From Anaerolineales bacterium (GTDB lineage: Bacteria > Chloroflexota > Anaerolineae > Promineifilales > Promineifilaceae): a stretch of 10,823 nucleotides of DNA. Where the stretch lies: NCBI GenBank assembly GCA_020432595.1, contig JAGQGA010000121.1, forward strand, positions 1 through 10,823, read 5' to 3'. Under the pieces are notes generated by a model. That model did not search any database. It was not told the origin of the DNA and saw only the letters and a list, made by a program, of their open reading frames with translations. Below, in pieces: positions 1 to 6,820 of this stretch. The first letter of the stretch is position 1. Each line of letters starts with the position of its first letter. The position numbers and the translations under genes were made by a program.

Positions 1-21
1 ATTACTGATTACCGATTACTC
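1..21. repeat. Three degenerate heptamers (ATTACTG/ATTACCG/ATTACTC)
   Basis: The first 21 bases are three consecutive 7-bp units, ATTACTG, ATTACCG and ATTACTC. The array may begin before the window. The unit, read as GATTACT, reappears reverse-complemented at 1803-1809, and a close relative (GTTTACT) forms the array at 10035-10074. It lies just upstream of the fakA ribosome binding site, in what appears to be intergenic DNA. Confidence 0.5.
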
Positions 22-54
22 TCGTTTTCATGCCCTCAGGAGAAAATAAATTCT

Positions 55-1785
55 ATGAGTTTGCCCGATGCTCCCCCAATCAACCGAAAATGGCTTCATT
101 GCCACGGGCAGCAGCTGCGTAAATTAGCCAAGGCGGGTTTGGTGTGGTTGGAAAAGCACCACGATGCCGTTAATGCCCTGAATGTCTTTCCCGTACCTGA
201 TGGCGATACGGGTACGAATATGCTGCTTACCATGCGTTCAGCCTATAAACGCATTGAGACAAGTGAAGAAAACCATGTAGGCAAAGTTGCTGCTCAACTG
301 TCGCAAGGGGCACTGATGGGCGCACGCGGCAACTCTGGCGTGATCTTGAGCCAGATTTGGCGCGGGTTGGCGCGTGGTTTGGCCGACAAGGAAACGTTTA
401 CCACCCAAGAGTTGGCGGAGGCGTTTCGGCAAGCGGCGGACACGGCCTACAGCGGTGTGATGAAACCGGTGGAAGGCACTATTTTGACCGTGATTCGGGA
501 AAGTGCGAATGAGGCAGGGGATGCGGCCAAGAAAAGCAGTGACCTGCGCTTTTTGCTGGAGCGGGTGCTGGAACGGGCGCAGCAGGCATTGGAACGCACG
601 CCGGAACAATTGCCCATTTTAAAGCAGGCGGGCGTGGTGGATTCTGGGGGACAGGGTTTGGTCTATGTTTTGGAAGGGATGCTGCGCTATGTGTATGGGC
701 AGTTGGGTGATATGGAGATGGGGGGACAAACGGCCGTTACTCCCGCCCCTGCCAATGCCCCTGCCCAAGCCCTGGCGGCCCCTGAAGACGGCCATGTTGA
801 GAACCCCTACGACGTGCAGTTTATCTTGCTGGGCAACAACCTTGATGTGCCGACGGTGCGCAACACAATTGACGCGATGGGGGACTCGACGGTGGTGGTG
901 GGGGATGAGCAGACAATCAAGGTGCATGTGCATGTGAAAGATCCCGGCCAGCCGTTGAGCTATGGCATTAGCCTGGGGCAGATCACCGATGTGGTGGTGG
1001 AAAACATGCAGATGCAGATGGAGGAAATTATCCATGCGCCGGGGGCATCTACTCCGCTGCCAACGGTTCCTCTATTGCCAACGGTTTCTCCGTTGCCAGC
1101 GGCCGTTTCTGCACCCACCCTTGAGCCCGGCCAAATTGGCGTGGTGGCCGTGGCGGCTGGGCCAGGGCTGGCTGAGGTATTCCGCAGCTTAGGCGTGGTG
1201 GGTGTGGTCAACGGCGGCCAAACCAACAACCCCAGCACCGAGGAGATTTTCCAGGCGATTCAGGACGTGCCGAGTGACAAGGTGATTGTGCTGCCTAACA
1301 ACAAAAACATTATTTTGGCGGCGGAAGCGGCGCGGGATTTGAGCAGCAAGCAGGTGGCCGTGGTGCCCACGCGCACCGCTCCGCAGGGGTTTAGCGCGAT
1401 GCTGGCGTTGAACCCGGATGGGGAATTGGCGGAAACGGCCGTTTCCATGCAAACCGCCGCCCAGCAAGTTGCCACGGGCGAAATTACCCGCGCTACCCGG
1501 TCGGTGACGCTGGATGGGGTGGTGGTGAATGAGGGCGAGGTGATTGGGCTGGTTAACGGCCGTTTGTCCAGTGCTAATTTGGCATTAACGGCCGTTCTTG
1601 ATGACGTACTGGCGGGTATGGGGCTAGAAGACCGCGAAATCGTCTCCCTCTACTACGGCCAAGACATTACCGAAGCCGAAGCCGAAGAAGTCGTTGCCCA
1701 CATCGAAAACGCCTACCCCGACGTAGAAATCGAACTGCTGCCCGGCGGCCAACCCCACTACTTCTATATTTTGGGAGCAGAGTAG
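55..1785 (+). CDS. fakA: Fatty acid kinase catalytic subunit FakA (DAK2 domain / YloV family)
   Basis: FakA-type kinases phosphorylate fatty acids held by a DegV/FakB protein, giving acyl-phosphate for phospholipid synthesis in the cytoplasm. The 576-residue protein has the full family layout. A DAK2 (DhaL-like) ATP domain at about 20-210 carries NVFPVPDGDTGTN (Mg/nucleotide aspartates D49, D51), GARGNSGVILSQ (89-100) and PVEGT (138-142). A middle domain carries HVHVKDPG (291-298), matching the His pair of the FakA zinc site. A C-terminal DegV-like domain ends in GGQPHYFYILG. The Cys expected in the middle-domain zinc site is not seen; that segment reads YDVQFILLG. Two Ala/Pro-rich linkers (about 223-247 and 328-358) separate the domains. 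Start ATG 55 is backed by AGGAGA at 38-43. A terminator follows at 1821, and the likely partner degV is next. FakA function is inferred from family and context. Confidence 0.9.
   Translation: MSLPDAPPINRKWLHCHGQQLRKLAKAGLVWLEKHHDAVNALNVFPVPDGDTGTNMLLTMRSAYKRIETSEENHVGKVAAQLSQGALMGARGNSGVILSQIWRGLARGLADKETFTTQELAEAFRQAADTAYSGVMKPVEGTILTVIRESANEAGDAAKKSSDLRFLLERVLERAQQALERTPEQLPILKQAGVVDSGGQGLVYVLEGMLRYVYGQLGDMEMGGQTAVTPAPANAPAQALAAPEDGHVENPYDVQFILLGNNLDVPTVRNTIDAMGDSTVVVGDEQTIKVHVHVKDPGQPLSYGISLGQITDVVVENMQMQMEEIIHAPGASTPLPTVPLLPTVSPLPAAVSAPTLEPGQIGVVAVAAGPGLAEVFRSLGVVGVVNGGQTNNPSTEEIFQAIQDVPSDKVIVLPNNKNIILAAEAARDLSSKQVAVVPTRTAPQGFSAMLALNPDGELAETAVSMQTAAQQVATGEITRATRSVTLDGVVVNEGEVIGLVNGRLSSANLALTAVLDDVLAGMGLEDREIVSLYYGQDITEAEAEEVVAHIENAYPDVEIELLPGGQPHYFYILGAE
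1057..1110 (+). repeat. 18-bp x3 tandem repeat in the fakA linker
   Basis: Three in-frame 18-bp units (1057-1074, 1075-1092, 1093-1110) share a TGCCA-CGG core and encode LPTVPL, LPTVSP and LPAAVS. This Pro/Ala/Val linker joins the middle and C-terminal domains of FakA. The third unit has drifted to contain GCGGCCGTTT, one base from the genome-type palindrome AACGGCCGTT. Confidence 0.75.
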
Positions 1786-1788
1786 AAA

Positions 1789-1816
1789 AGTAAACAGTGT
1801 TCAGTAATCAGTTGTA
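1789..1816. repeat. Four degenerate heptamers after fakA
   Basis: Units AGTAAAC, AGTGTTC, AGTAATC and AGTTGTA follow the fakA stop codon directly. On the reverse strand, two of them read GTTTACT and GATTACT, the same units as the arrays at 10035-10074 and 1-21. No coding role is seen. Confidence 0.5.
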
Positions 1817-1820
1817 GCAT

Positions 1821-1856
1821 AAAACGTTCAACTTCTTCAGAGGAGTTGAACGTTTT
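1821..1856 (+). terminator. Intrinsic terminator after fakA
   Basis: A 13-bp perfect inverted repeat (AAAACGTTCAACT at 1821-1833, AGTTGAACGTTTT at 1844-1856) extends inward by a T·G and a C-G pair around a 6-base loop. The 3' arm ends in TTTT, as expected of a Rho-independent terminator. The 5' AAAA makes it potentially bidirectional. It sits 35 bases after the fakA stop and 73 bases before degV. Confidence 0.8.
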
Positions 1857-1929
1857 GTCCACACTACATTACCTGCATCAGGAAAATCAGGAAAATCTGC
1901 GTCCTATTTTCCCAAAGTGAACAACCTTC
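1857..1929 (+). other. degV leader with a 9-bp direct repeat
   Basis: This 73-base stretch lies between the fakA terminator and the degV ATG. It holds two copies of ATCAGGAAA (1877-1894) and a partial third (ATCTGCGTC). No convincing -35/-10 pair or Shine-Dalgarno sequence is visible, although the upstream terminator implies that degV needs a promoter here or readthrough. Confidence 0.35.
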
Positions 1930-2778
1930 ATGACCATCCGAATTGTGACCGACAGCGCCTGTGACGTACCCCAGCATTTGGCCGAAGCCTATGGCATTAC
2001 GGTTGTTCCCGTTTATGTCAACATTGGGCAAGAGAGCTATCTCGACGGCGTGGACATTTCGCGCCACGACTTTTATAAAAATCTGTACAGTTACCCCACC
2101 CCACCCACCACCGCCGCCCCTGCCAGCGGTGCTTTCACCGAGGCATATGAAACGTTAGCCGCTGCCGGAGCCAGCGAAATCCTCTCTCTTCACATCGCTT
2201 CTAGCCTTAGCAACACCTTTAACGCGGCACGGCTGGGAGCCGAAGCAGCCGAAGGGGTGGCTGTAACCCTGTTCGACACGCAGCAGGTTTCCATGGGGGG
2301 TGGGTTGCTGGTGCTGTTGGCGGCAGAAGCGGCGGCAGCCGGCAGCAGCATGGCTCAAATTGTCGCCATGCTGGAGAAACGGGTGTCGCGCACGCGGGTC
2401 ATTGGCATGTTGGACACGCTAGAATCGCTGCGCTACAGTGGGCGTGTAAGCTGGGCCACCTTTGGTTTTGGCACCTTGCTGCAAATCAAACCGATTATGG
2501 TGGTGGCAAATGGGGTGGTGGATGTGGCGGCACGAGTGCGAACGCGCAAGCGGGCGGTGGCGCATTTGCTGGAAATGGTGGCCGATGGTGCGCCCTTTGA
2601 GCGATTGGCGATTATCCATGTGGCGGCAATGGAAGCGGCAGCGGAGCTACAGCAGCAGGTTGCCCATCTGTTTCCTGCTGGCATAGAGCCGATTATCATG
2701 GAGCTTACGCCTGCCATTGGGGCCCATTTTGGGCTGGGGGCGGTTGGGTTTGCGTATGTGACCATCAATGGCGGATAA
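1930..2778 (+). CDS. DegV family fatty-acid-binding protein (FakB-like)
   Basis: DegV/FakB proteins bind a free fatty acid and present its carboxylate to FakA for phosphorylation. This 282-residue protein has the family's usual length and landmarks: N-terminal VTDSACDVP (6-14), PTTAAPASGAF (59-69), the fatty-acid-contacting HIASSLSNTF (88-97), MGGGLLVLLAAEAA, and the second-lobe TLESLRYSGRVS followed by LLQIKPI and RVRTRKRA. No signal peptide or membrane span is seen, so it is cytoplasmic. ATG 1930 gives the correct N-terminus at the first beta strand, but has no visible Shine-Dalgarno. It sits between fakA and recG, 33 bases before recG, so it is probably co-transcribed with recG while separated from fakA by a terminator. 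It carries no AACGGCCGTT palindrome, unlike most neighbours. The bound lipid cannot be predicted. Confidence 0.9.
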   Translation: MTIRIVTDSACDVPQHLAEAYGITVVPVYVNIGQESYLDGVDISRHDFYKNLYSYPTPPTTAAPASGAFTEAYETLAAAGASEILSLHIASSLSNTFNAARLGAEAAEGVAVTLFDTQQVSMGGGLLVLLAAEAAAAGSSMAQIVAMLEKRVSRTRVIGMLDTLESLRYSGRVSWATFGFGTLLQIKPIMVVANGVVDVAARVRTRKRAVAHLLEMVADGAPFERLAIIHVAAMEAAAELQQQVAHLFPAGIEPIIMELTPAIGAHFGLGAVGFAYVTINGG

Positions 2779-2811
2779 TAGGATTATATTTTTTTGCAGG
2801 TTATAAATGTA

Positions 2812-5385
2812 ATGGCACAAGCTTTTAAACGATTAGAGCGCGTCCTGGATTTGGAGGCGAAACAAGGGTACGAGAATAAGGCGGTCGTGGGGGGCATCCA
2901 ACAGTTTGCCATTTATTGGGTGGAGCAGGCACGGGAGGAAGCGGTTGATGAGGCGGATCGGGCGTTTGTGGAGCAGGTGGCGGATGTGTTGTCGGAATAC
3001 GGCCGTTTACCTGGTACCGAAGCCCGTTCCAAATCGCTCTCTATGCTGCAAACGGGGCTGGCACGGCGGCGTGACCGGGTAGGTGAACAAAAGCTTACGC
3101 CGCCGACCAAGCGTCCACCGCGTGCGGAGCGGCCACCGCGTGCCGAGCGGCCGTCTCGCTCCGCACCACCAGAGCCAGTAGCACGGGTGGAACGCCACAA
3201 ACCGGAACCTGAACCCGTTGTAGAACCAGAGCCAGTGGCAGAGATTGTGTCACCCGAACCACCGCCGTTGCTCGAAGAGGTGGAAGTTCCTGAACAAACG
3301 GCCGTTCCTCCCGATCCCAAAGGTTTGCGGCAAGCTGTCACCGCCATCAAAGGGGTAGGGTCGCAAATCGCGCAAAAGCTGGAGCGGCTTGGCCCGGCCA
3401 CCATTTGGCAACTGCTCTATTTGCTGCCTCGCCGCTACGACGACTATACCAACATGAAGCCGATTAACCGCTTGCAGTATGGCGAGCAGGTTACAATCAT
3501 CGGTACCATTTGGGAAACGCGGGCGCGGCGGTCAAACAACAATCAGGTCGTCATCCAAACGACCGTCAACGATGGTTCTGGGGCGGTGCAGGCCACTTGG
3601 TATAACCAGCCGTGGCTGACCAGCAAGCTGAAAGCGGGGATGCAGATCGTTCTTAGCGGCAAGGTGGAGCAATTTCTTGGCCGTCCGGTTTTCAACTCGC
3701 CTGAATGGGAGCCGCTGGAGCTGGAACCGCTGAAAACGCGCCGCATTGTGCCGGTCTATCCTCTGACCAAAGGGTTGTTTGCCCACAAGATGCGCGAGAT
3801 TATGCGAACGGCCGTTTCCGAATGGGCCGAGCGCGTACCAGATACATTGCCCGACCCCGTGCGGCAGCGGCAAAAATTCTACCCCCTCGGCCACGCCATC
3901 CAGCAGGCTCACTTTCCCGACAGCCAGGAAGCATTGCACAAGGCACGGCGGCGGCTGGCTTTTGACGAGCTATTTATTTTGCAGCTCGGGATGCAGGGGC
4001 AGCGGCACGAATGGCAGGCCCAGCCCGGCATTCCGCTGCAAGTTGAGCCAGGCCACCTGATTCAGTTTCGCCACAGCCTGCCGTTTACCCTGACCGGAGC
4101 GCAGCAGCGGGTTATTGATGAAATTCAGGACGACATGGCAAAAAACCGCCCCATGAACCGGCTGCTGCAAGGGGATGTGGGGGCGGGTAAAACCGTTGTT
4201 GCGGCGGCTGCACTATTTATTGCCTTCAAAGCAGGGATGCAGTCGGCGCTGATGGCACCCACGGCGATTTTGGCTGAACAGCATTACCGGGGGCTGCGCG
4301 GGATGCTGGAGCCATTTGGCATTAACGTTTGTTTGTTGACGGGCAACACACCGGCGGCGGAAAAAACGGCCGTTTATGCCGGTCTCGCCGATGGGTCTAT
4401 TCATGTCGCCATTGGCACCCACGCCCTCATCCAAGATGAGGTCAAATTTGCTAATCTGGCACTGGCCGTCATTGACGAACAGCACCGCTTTGGCGTGGAG
4501 CAGCGAGCCAAGCTGCGGCAAAAAGGAACCCCAACGGAAACCGGACAGCCCAACCCCCATCTGCTGGTGATGTCGGCCACCCCCATTCCACGCACGCTGG
4601 CCCTTTCGCTCTATGGCGACCTTGACCTGTCGGTGCTGGATGAGATGCCGCCCGGCCGGCAGGAGATCAAAACGCGCTGGCTGCGCTACAGCGAACGGGA
4701 ACGCGCCTATGCCTTTATCAAGAGCTTGATCAAAAAGGGGCAGCAGGCGTATATCATCTATCCGCTGGTGGAAGAGACGGACAAGTCGGAGGCCAATGGG
4801 GCGGTGGAAGAGTATGAACGGCTGCAAAAAGAGGTCTTCCCTGGCGCACGGCTGGGGTTGGTACACGGCCGTTTGCGTGCGGCCGAGAAAGAGGCCGTCA
4901 TGCGTGATTTTTATGATGGCAAGGTAGATATTTTGGTTGCCACCTCTGTTATTGAAGTGGGGGTGGATGTTCCCAACAGTACCGTCATTTTGATTGATGG
5001 AGCCAACCGCTTTGGGCTGGCGCAGTTGCACCAGTTTCGCGGGCGTGTGGGGCGCGGCAGCCAGCAGTCGTACTGCATGTTGGTGGCTGATGCGGCCTCG
5101 GGTGATGCGGAGCAGCGGCTGCAAGCATTGGAGCAGAGCAACGATGGCTTTGCTCTGGCGGAGAAGGATTTGGAGATTCGGGGGCCGGGTCAGTTTTTTG
5201 GGCGGCAGCAAAGTGGCCTGCCGGAGCTAAAGCTGGCTTCGCTGCTGGACAGCCAGCTTTTGGAGATGGCCCGCGATGAGGCCCAGCGCATTTTTGCGGC
5301 AGATCCGCTGCTGCAACGGCCGGAACATGCGGCGTTGCATGAGAAGGTGGCGGATTTTTGGCAAGATGCGGGTGATGTGAGTTAA
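2812..5385 (+). CDS. recG: ATP-dependent DNA helicase RecG with extended N-terminus
   Basis: RecG remodels stalled replication forks and branched DNA in recombinational repair. From ATG 2812 the protein has 857 residues, well above the ~690 of E. coli RecG. The excess is an N-terminal helical segment (about 1-95) plus a Pro/Glu/Arg linker (about 98-170). Then come the wedge/OB region starting at IKGVGSQIAQKLERLG (179 on), helicase motif I GDVGAGKT (454-461), Ia MAPTAILAEQHY, DEQH box (555-558), motif III SATPIPRT, motif VI QFRGRVGRG (741-749), and the RecG-specific C-terminal segment EKDLEIRGPGQFFG (784-797). Every catalytic motif looks intact. AGG at 2798-2800 suits ATG 2812; an in-frame TTG at 2794 would add six residues and is less likely. 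The TAA stop overlaps an AACGGCCGTT palindrome. It follows degV by 33 bases. Confidence 0.95.
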   Translation: MAQAFKRLERVLDLEAKQGYENKAVVGGIQQFAIYWVEQAREEAVDEADRAFVEQVADVLSEYGRLPGTEARSKSLSMLQTGLARRRDRVGEQKLTPPTKRPPRAERPPRAERPSRSAPPEPVARVERHKPEPEPVVEPEPVAEIVSPEPPPLLEEVEVPEQTAVPPDPKGLRQAVTAIKGVGSQIAQKLERLGPATIWQLLYLLPRRYDDYTNMKPINRLQYGEQVTIIGTIWETRARRSNNNQVVIQTTVNDGSGAVQATWYNQPWLTSKLKAGMQIVLSGKVEQFLGRPVFNSPEWEPLELEPLKTRRIVPVYPLTKGLFAHKMREIMRTAVSEWAERVPDTLPDPVRQRQKFYPLGHAIQQAHFPDSQEALHKARRRLAFDELFILQLGMQGQRHEWQAQPGIPLQVEPGHLIQFRHSLPFTLTGAQQRVIDEIQDDMAKNRPMNRLLQGDVGAGKTVVAAAALFIAFKAGMQSALMAPTAILAEQHYRGLRGMLEPFGINVCLLTGNTPAAEKTAVYAGLADGSIHVAIGTHALIQDEVKFANLALAVIDEQHRFGVEQRAKLRQKGTPTETGQPNPHLLVMSATPIPRTLALSLYGDLDLSVLDEMPPGRQEIKTRWLRYSERERAYAFIKSLIKKGQQAYIIYPLVEETDKSEANGAVEEYERLQKEVFPGARLGLVHGRLRAAEKEAVMRDFYDGKVDILVATSVIEVGVDVPNSTVILIDGANRFGLAQLHQFRGRVGRGSQQSYCMLVADAASGDAEQRLQALEQSNDGFALAEKDLEIRGPGQFFGRQQSGLPELKLASLLDSQLLEMARDEAQRIFAADPLLQRPEHAALHEKVADFWQDAGDVS
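3112..3165 (+). repeat. 18-bp tandem repeat in the RecG linker
   Basis: Two near-identical 18-bp units (3112-3129 and 3130-3147) and a diverged third (3148-3165) encode RPPRAE, RPPRAE and RPSRSA. They begin a basic, then acidic (PEPEPVVEPEPV) low-complexity tether between the extra N-terminal segment and the RecG wedge domain. Confidence 0.7.
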
Positions 5386-5399
5386 CGGCCGTTTAACGT

Positions 5400-5563
5400 C
5401 GGGCAAGTTTGTTAACAAAATAAACGGGTAAGCATGTCATTTCGAGGTCCTCCGAGAAACCCCGTTGGCAACAGTCAAGTAAGCGGGATTTCTCCTCGAA
5501 GACTCGTCGAAATGACAGGGCTTTTTACCCAAATAAATTGTTAATCAGTTCCAAACTTGCCCG
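5400..5563. repeat. Nested ~164-bp inverted-repeat element between recG and coaD
   Basis: The outer arms are CGGGCAAGTTTG (5400-5411) and its exact reverse complement (5552-5563). Inside these, TTAACAA, GGGTAA and the 11-bp TGTCATTTCGA (5435-5445) each have reverse-complement partners in mirrored order (the last at 5507-5517). An imperfect inner stem pairs the GAGAAACCCCGTT side with AAGCGGGATTTCTC around a loop near 5467-5480. Almost the whole intergenic region can therefore fold as one long hairpin. The T-run at 5522-5526 after TCGAAATGACAGGG could let it terminate recG transcripts. The TGTCATTTCGA core resembles hairpin repeats I recall from other environmental bacterial genomes. No target-site duplication was seen, so mobility is unproven. 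Confidence 0.75.
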
Positions 5564-5583
5564 GCACTTTCAGAGGAACGATT

Positions 5584-6114
5584 TTGGCAAGACGAGCTTT
5601 GTACCCTGGAACCTTTGACCCTGTTCATTATGGTCATCTGGATTTGATGCACCGGGCGGCGGCGTTGTTTGACGAGCTGACGGTGGCGGTGTATGACCAC
5701 AGCCGGCCAACCAAGTCGGTGTTGTTTGATATTGATGAGCGCATTGGCATGATTCGGGAGGCACTGGGAGCCGAAAGCCCCATCAAAGTAGTGCCATTTA
5801 CAGGGCTGCTGGTTGATTTTGCCAATCAAATGGAAATTCATATTATCGTGCGCGGGCTGCGCGTTTTTTCTGATTTTGAATTTGAGTTTCGTTCGGCACT
5901 GGCAAACAAGCGGCTGGCTCCTCATATTGAAACGGTTAACCTGATGACCAAAGAAGAGCATATGTTCTTGAGCGGGACAACGGTGCGGGAAATTGCTAGT
6001 TTGGCGGGTAATGTGCGTAGTATGGTGCCGCCCAATGTGGAACTGGCACTGAATGGTCGTTTTTTGCATGAGGATGATGCTTCTTATAATCGGCCGCTGC
6101 CGTTGCGTGATTAA
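5584..6114 (+). CDS. coaD: Phosphopantetheine adenylyltransferase CoaD
   Basis: CoaD transfers AMP from ATP to 4'-phosphopantetheine, giving dephospho-CoA, the penultimate step of coenzyme A synthesis. The 176-residue protein opens with YPGTFDPVHYGH (7-18), which contains the nucleotidyltransferase HxGH signature (H15, H18). It also has K44 in the RPTKSVLF loop, IIVRGLR (87-93), and the C-terminal SGTTVREIA (130-138), equivalent to the family's SSTxVREI, with Leu where the first Ser is usual. The start is read as TTG 5584, because AGAGGA at 5572-5577 lies six bases before it. An upstream in-frame TTG (5557) falls inside the inverted-repeat element and lacks such a site. The rsmD gene often found between recG and coaD in other bacteria is absent. 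The tail after residue 160 is slightly longer than usual. Confidence 0.93.
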   Translation: MARRALYPGTFDPVHYGHLDLMHRAAALFDELTVAVYDHSRPTKSVLFDIDERIGMIREALGAESPIKVVPFTGLLVDFANQMEIHIIVRGLRVFSDFEFEFRSALANKRLAPHIETVNLMTKEEHMFLSGTTVREIASLAGNVRSMVPPNVELALNGRFLHEDDASYNRPLPLRD

Positions 6115-6132
6115 ACGGGGTGGGACTATAAT
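6103..6132 (+). promoter_or_regulatory. Candidate sigma-70-type promoter at the coaD 3' end
   Basis: A perfect -10 hexamer TATAAT (6127-6132) lies 18 bases after TTGCGT (6103-6108), a weak -35 that matches TTGACA at three positions. It would drive the coiled-coil gene at 6287 with a leader of roughly 145 bases. The region is AT-rich, so a chance match is possible. Confidence 0.3.
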
Positions 6133-6185
6133 ATTTTGTGATCTTATAGAATTAGGAAACTCGGCTATACATTGGTATGTCAAAT

Positions 6186-6209
6186 GGAGATTGGAGATTA
6201 ATCTCCAAT
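6186..6209. repeat. GGAGATT heptamers ending in a 20-bp perfect palindrome
   Basis: Two GGAGATT units (6186-6192, 6193-6199) run into AATCTCC (6200-6206), so 6190-6209 is a perfect 20-bp palindrome. The unit is the reverse complement of the CAATCTC array found inside the glycosyltransferase gene at 9056-9114. It is the main feature of the 172-base gap between coaD and the next gene. With no loop and no clear T-run, it is not a convincing terminator. Confidence 0.6.
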
Positions 6210-6286
6210 TTTCAAAAAGTGCCAATGGTTGCTCTTAACAAGGTATTGTTGTTTGCAGGCCACTTGTTAGCGGATGAGGTATGGGT

Positions 6287-6781
6287 ATGGATATTCAACA
6301 TCTGGTTGATCGGTTAGAGGAAGTTTTTAATAACAGCTTGCGTGTGCCGTTGAGCGCGTATTTGTTGATTAATGAGGATCAGATTTTTAGCATTATTGAC
6401 CAGATGCGGGTGGCTGTGCCGGAAGAAGTGAAGCGGGCAAACCGGATTGAGGCAGAGAAGGAGCGCATTTTGGCGCAGGCGCACGAGGAGGCGAACCGGA
6501 TTCGTGATCTGGCGAAACAGGAAGCCAGCGAACTGGTGCGGCGTGATTCGGTGCTGATGGCGGCGCAGCAGCGGTCGGATAATATTTTGGAGCGGGGGCG
6601 GCGGGAGGCTGATGTGCTGCGGCAGGATGCGGATGCGTATGTGATGGAGGTGTTGACGCGGCTGGAGGAGGATTTGCTGCGCTATTTGTCGGTGGTGCGA
6701 AATGGGTTGGATAAGGTGAGTGGGGAGCAGCCGCAAACGGCCGTTTCCCAGCCTGCCCCGGCTGAACAGTTGGTTGAATGA
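6287..6781 (+). CDS. SepIVA/DivIVA-like coiled-coil protein
   Basis: The 164-residue protein has a short N-terminal module (LVDRLEEVFNNSLRVPLSAY, residues 6-25, then INEDQIFSIIDQMRVAVPEE, residues 28-47). A highly charged helix follows at about 48-143, rich in Ala, Glu and Arg with heptad character (for example ILAQAHEEANRIRDLAKQEA, residues 61-80), and then a short Pro/Gln/Ala tail. There is no signal peptide or membrane span. The pattern (VP..A, liD.i..a.PeE, A-rich coil, eAd.lr...d.YV...L..lEe.L) matches my recollection of actinobacterial SepIVA, a septum-associated DivIVA-like protein also encoded near coaD. Automated annotation might call it ATP synthase subunit b-like from the coil alone. 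ATG 6287 is preferred over ATG 6281 because GAGG (6276-6279) is then seven bases upstream. A division role is inferred from resemblance and context. Confidence 0.75.
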   Translation: MDIQHLVDRLEEVFNNSLRVPLSAYLLINEDQIFSIIDQMRVAVPEEVKRANRIEAEKERILAQAHEEANRIRDLAKQEASELVRRDSVLMAAQQRSDNILERGRREADVLRQDADAYVMEVLTRLEEDLLRYLSVVRNGLDKVSGEQPQTAVSQPAPAEQLVE

Positions 6782-6786
6782 TTGGG

Positions 6787-6811
6787 AACCTGGCTGCGGC
6801 CAGGTTTTTTT
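6787..6811 (+). terminator. Intrinsic terminator between the coiled-coil gene and recO
   Basis: An 8-bp perfect stem (AACCTGGC 6787-6794, GCCAGGTT 6799-6806) with a TGCG loop is followed by TTTTT (6807-6811). It starts five bases after the TGA of the upstream gene and ends nine bases before the recO ATG, so it occupies nearly the whole gap. Confidence 0.8.
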
Positions 6812-6820
6812 GTTGACCTA

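Noticed and set aside
2794..2811. TTG 2794 as the recG start
   Set aside because: ATG 2812 has AGG at an acceptable distance and is a standard start codon. The TTG adds only six residues.
4213..5211. 332-codon open frame on the minus strand opposite recG
   Set aside because: It is wholly antisense to the conserved RecG helicase motifs, has no recognisable domain or start signal, and arises from the biased codon use of recG.
5400..5563. Insertion sequence or riboswitch between recG and coaD
   Set aside because: There is no transposase frame and no visible target-site duplication, and no known aptamer pattern was recognised. It is kept as an inverted-repeat element only.
5557..5583. Upstream TTG start for coaD
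   Set aside because: It lies inside the right arm of the inverted repeat, has no ribosome binding site and adds residues outside the CoaD fold. TTG 5584 has AGAGGA six bases upstream.
6782..6820. Extending recO upstream to 6782
   Set aside because: The added codons translate the terminator hairpin and would start at ATT. The family N-terminus fits ATG 6821.
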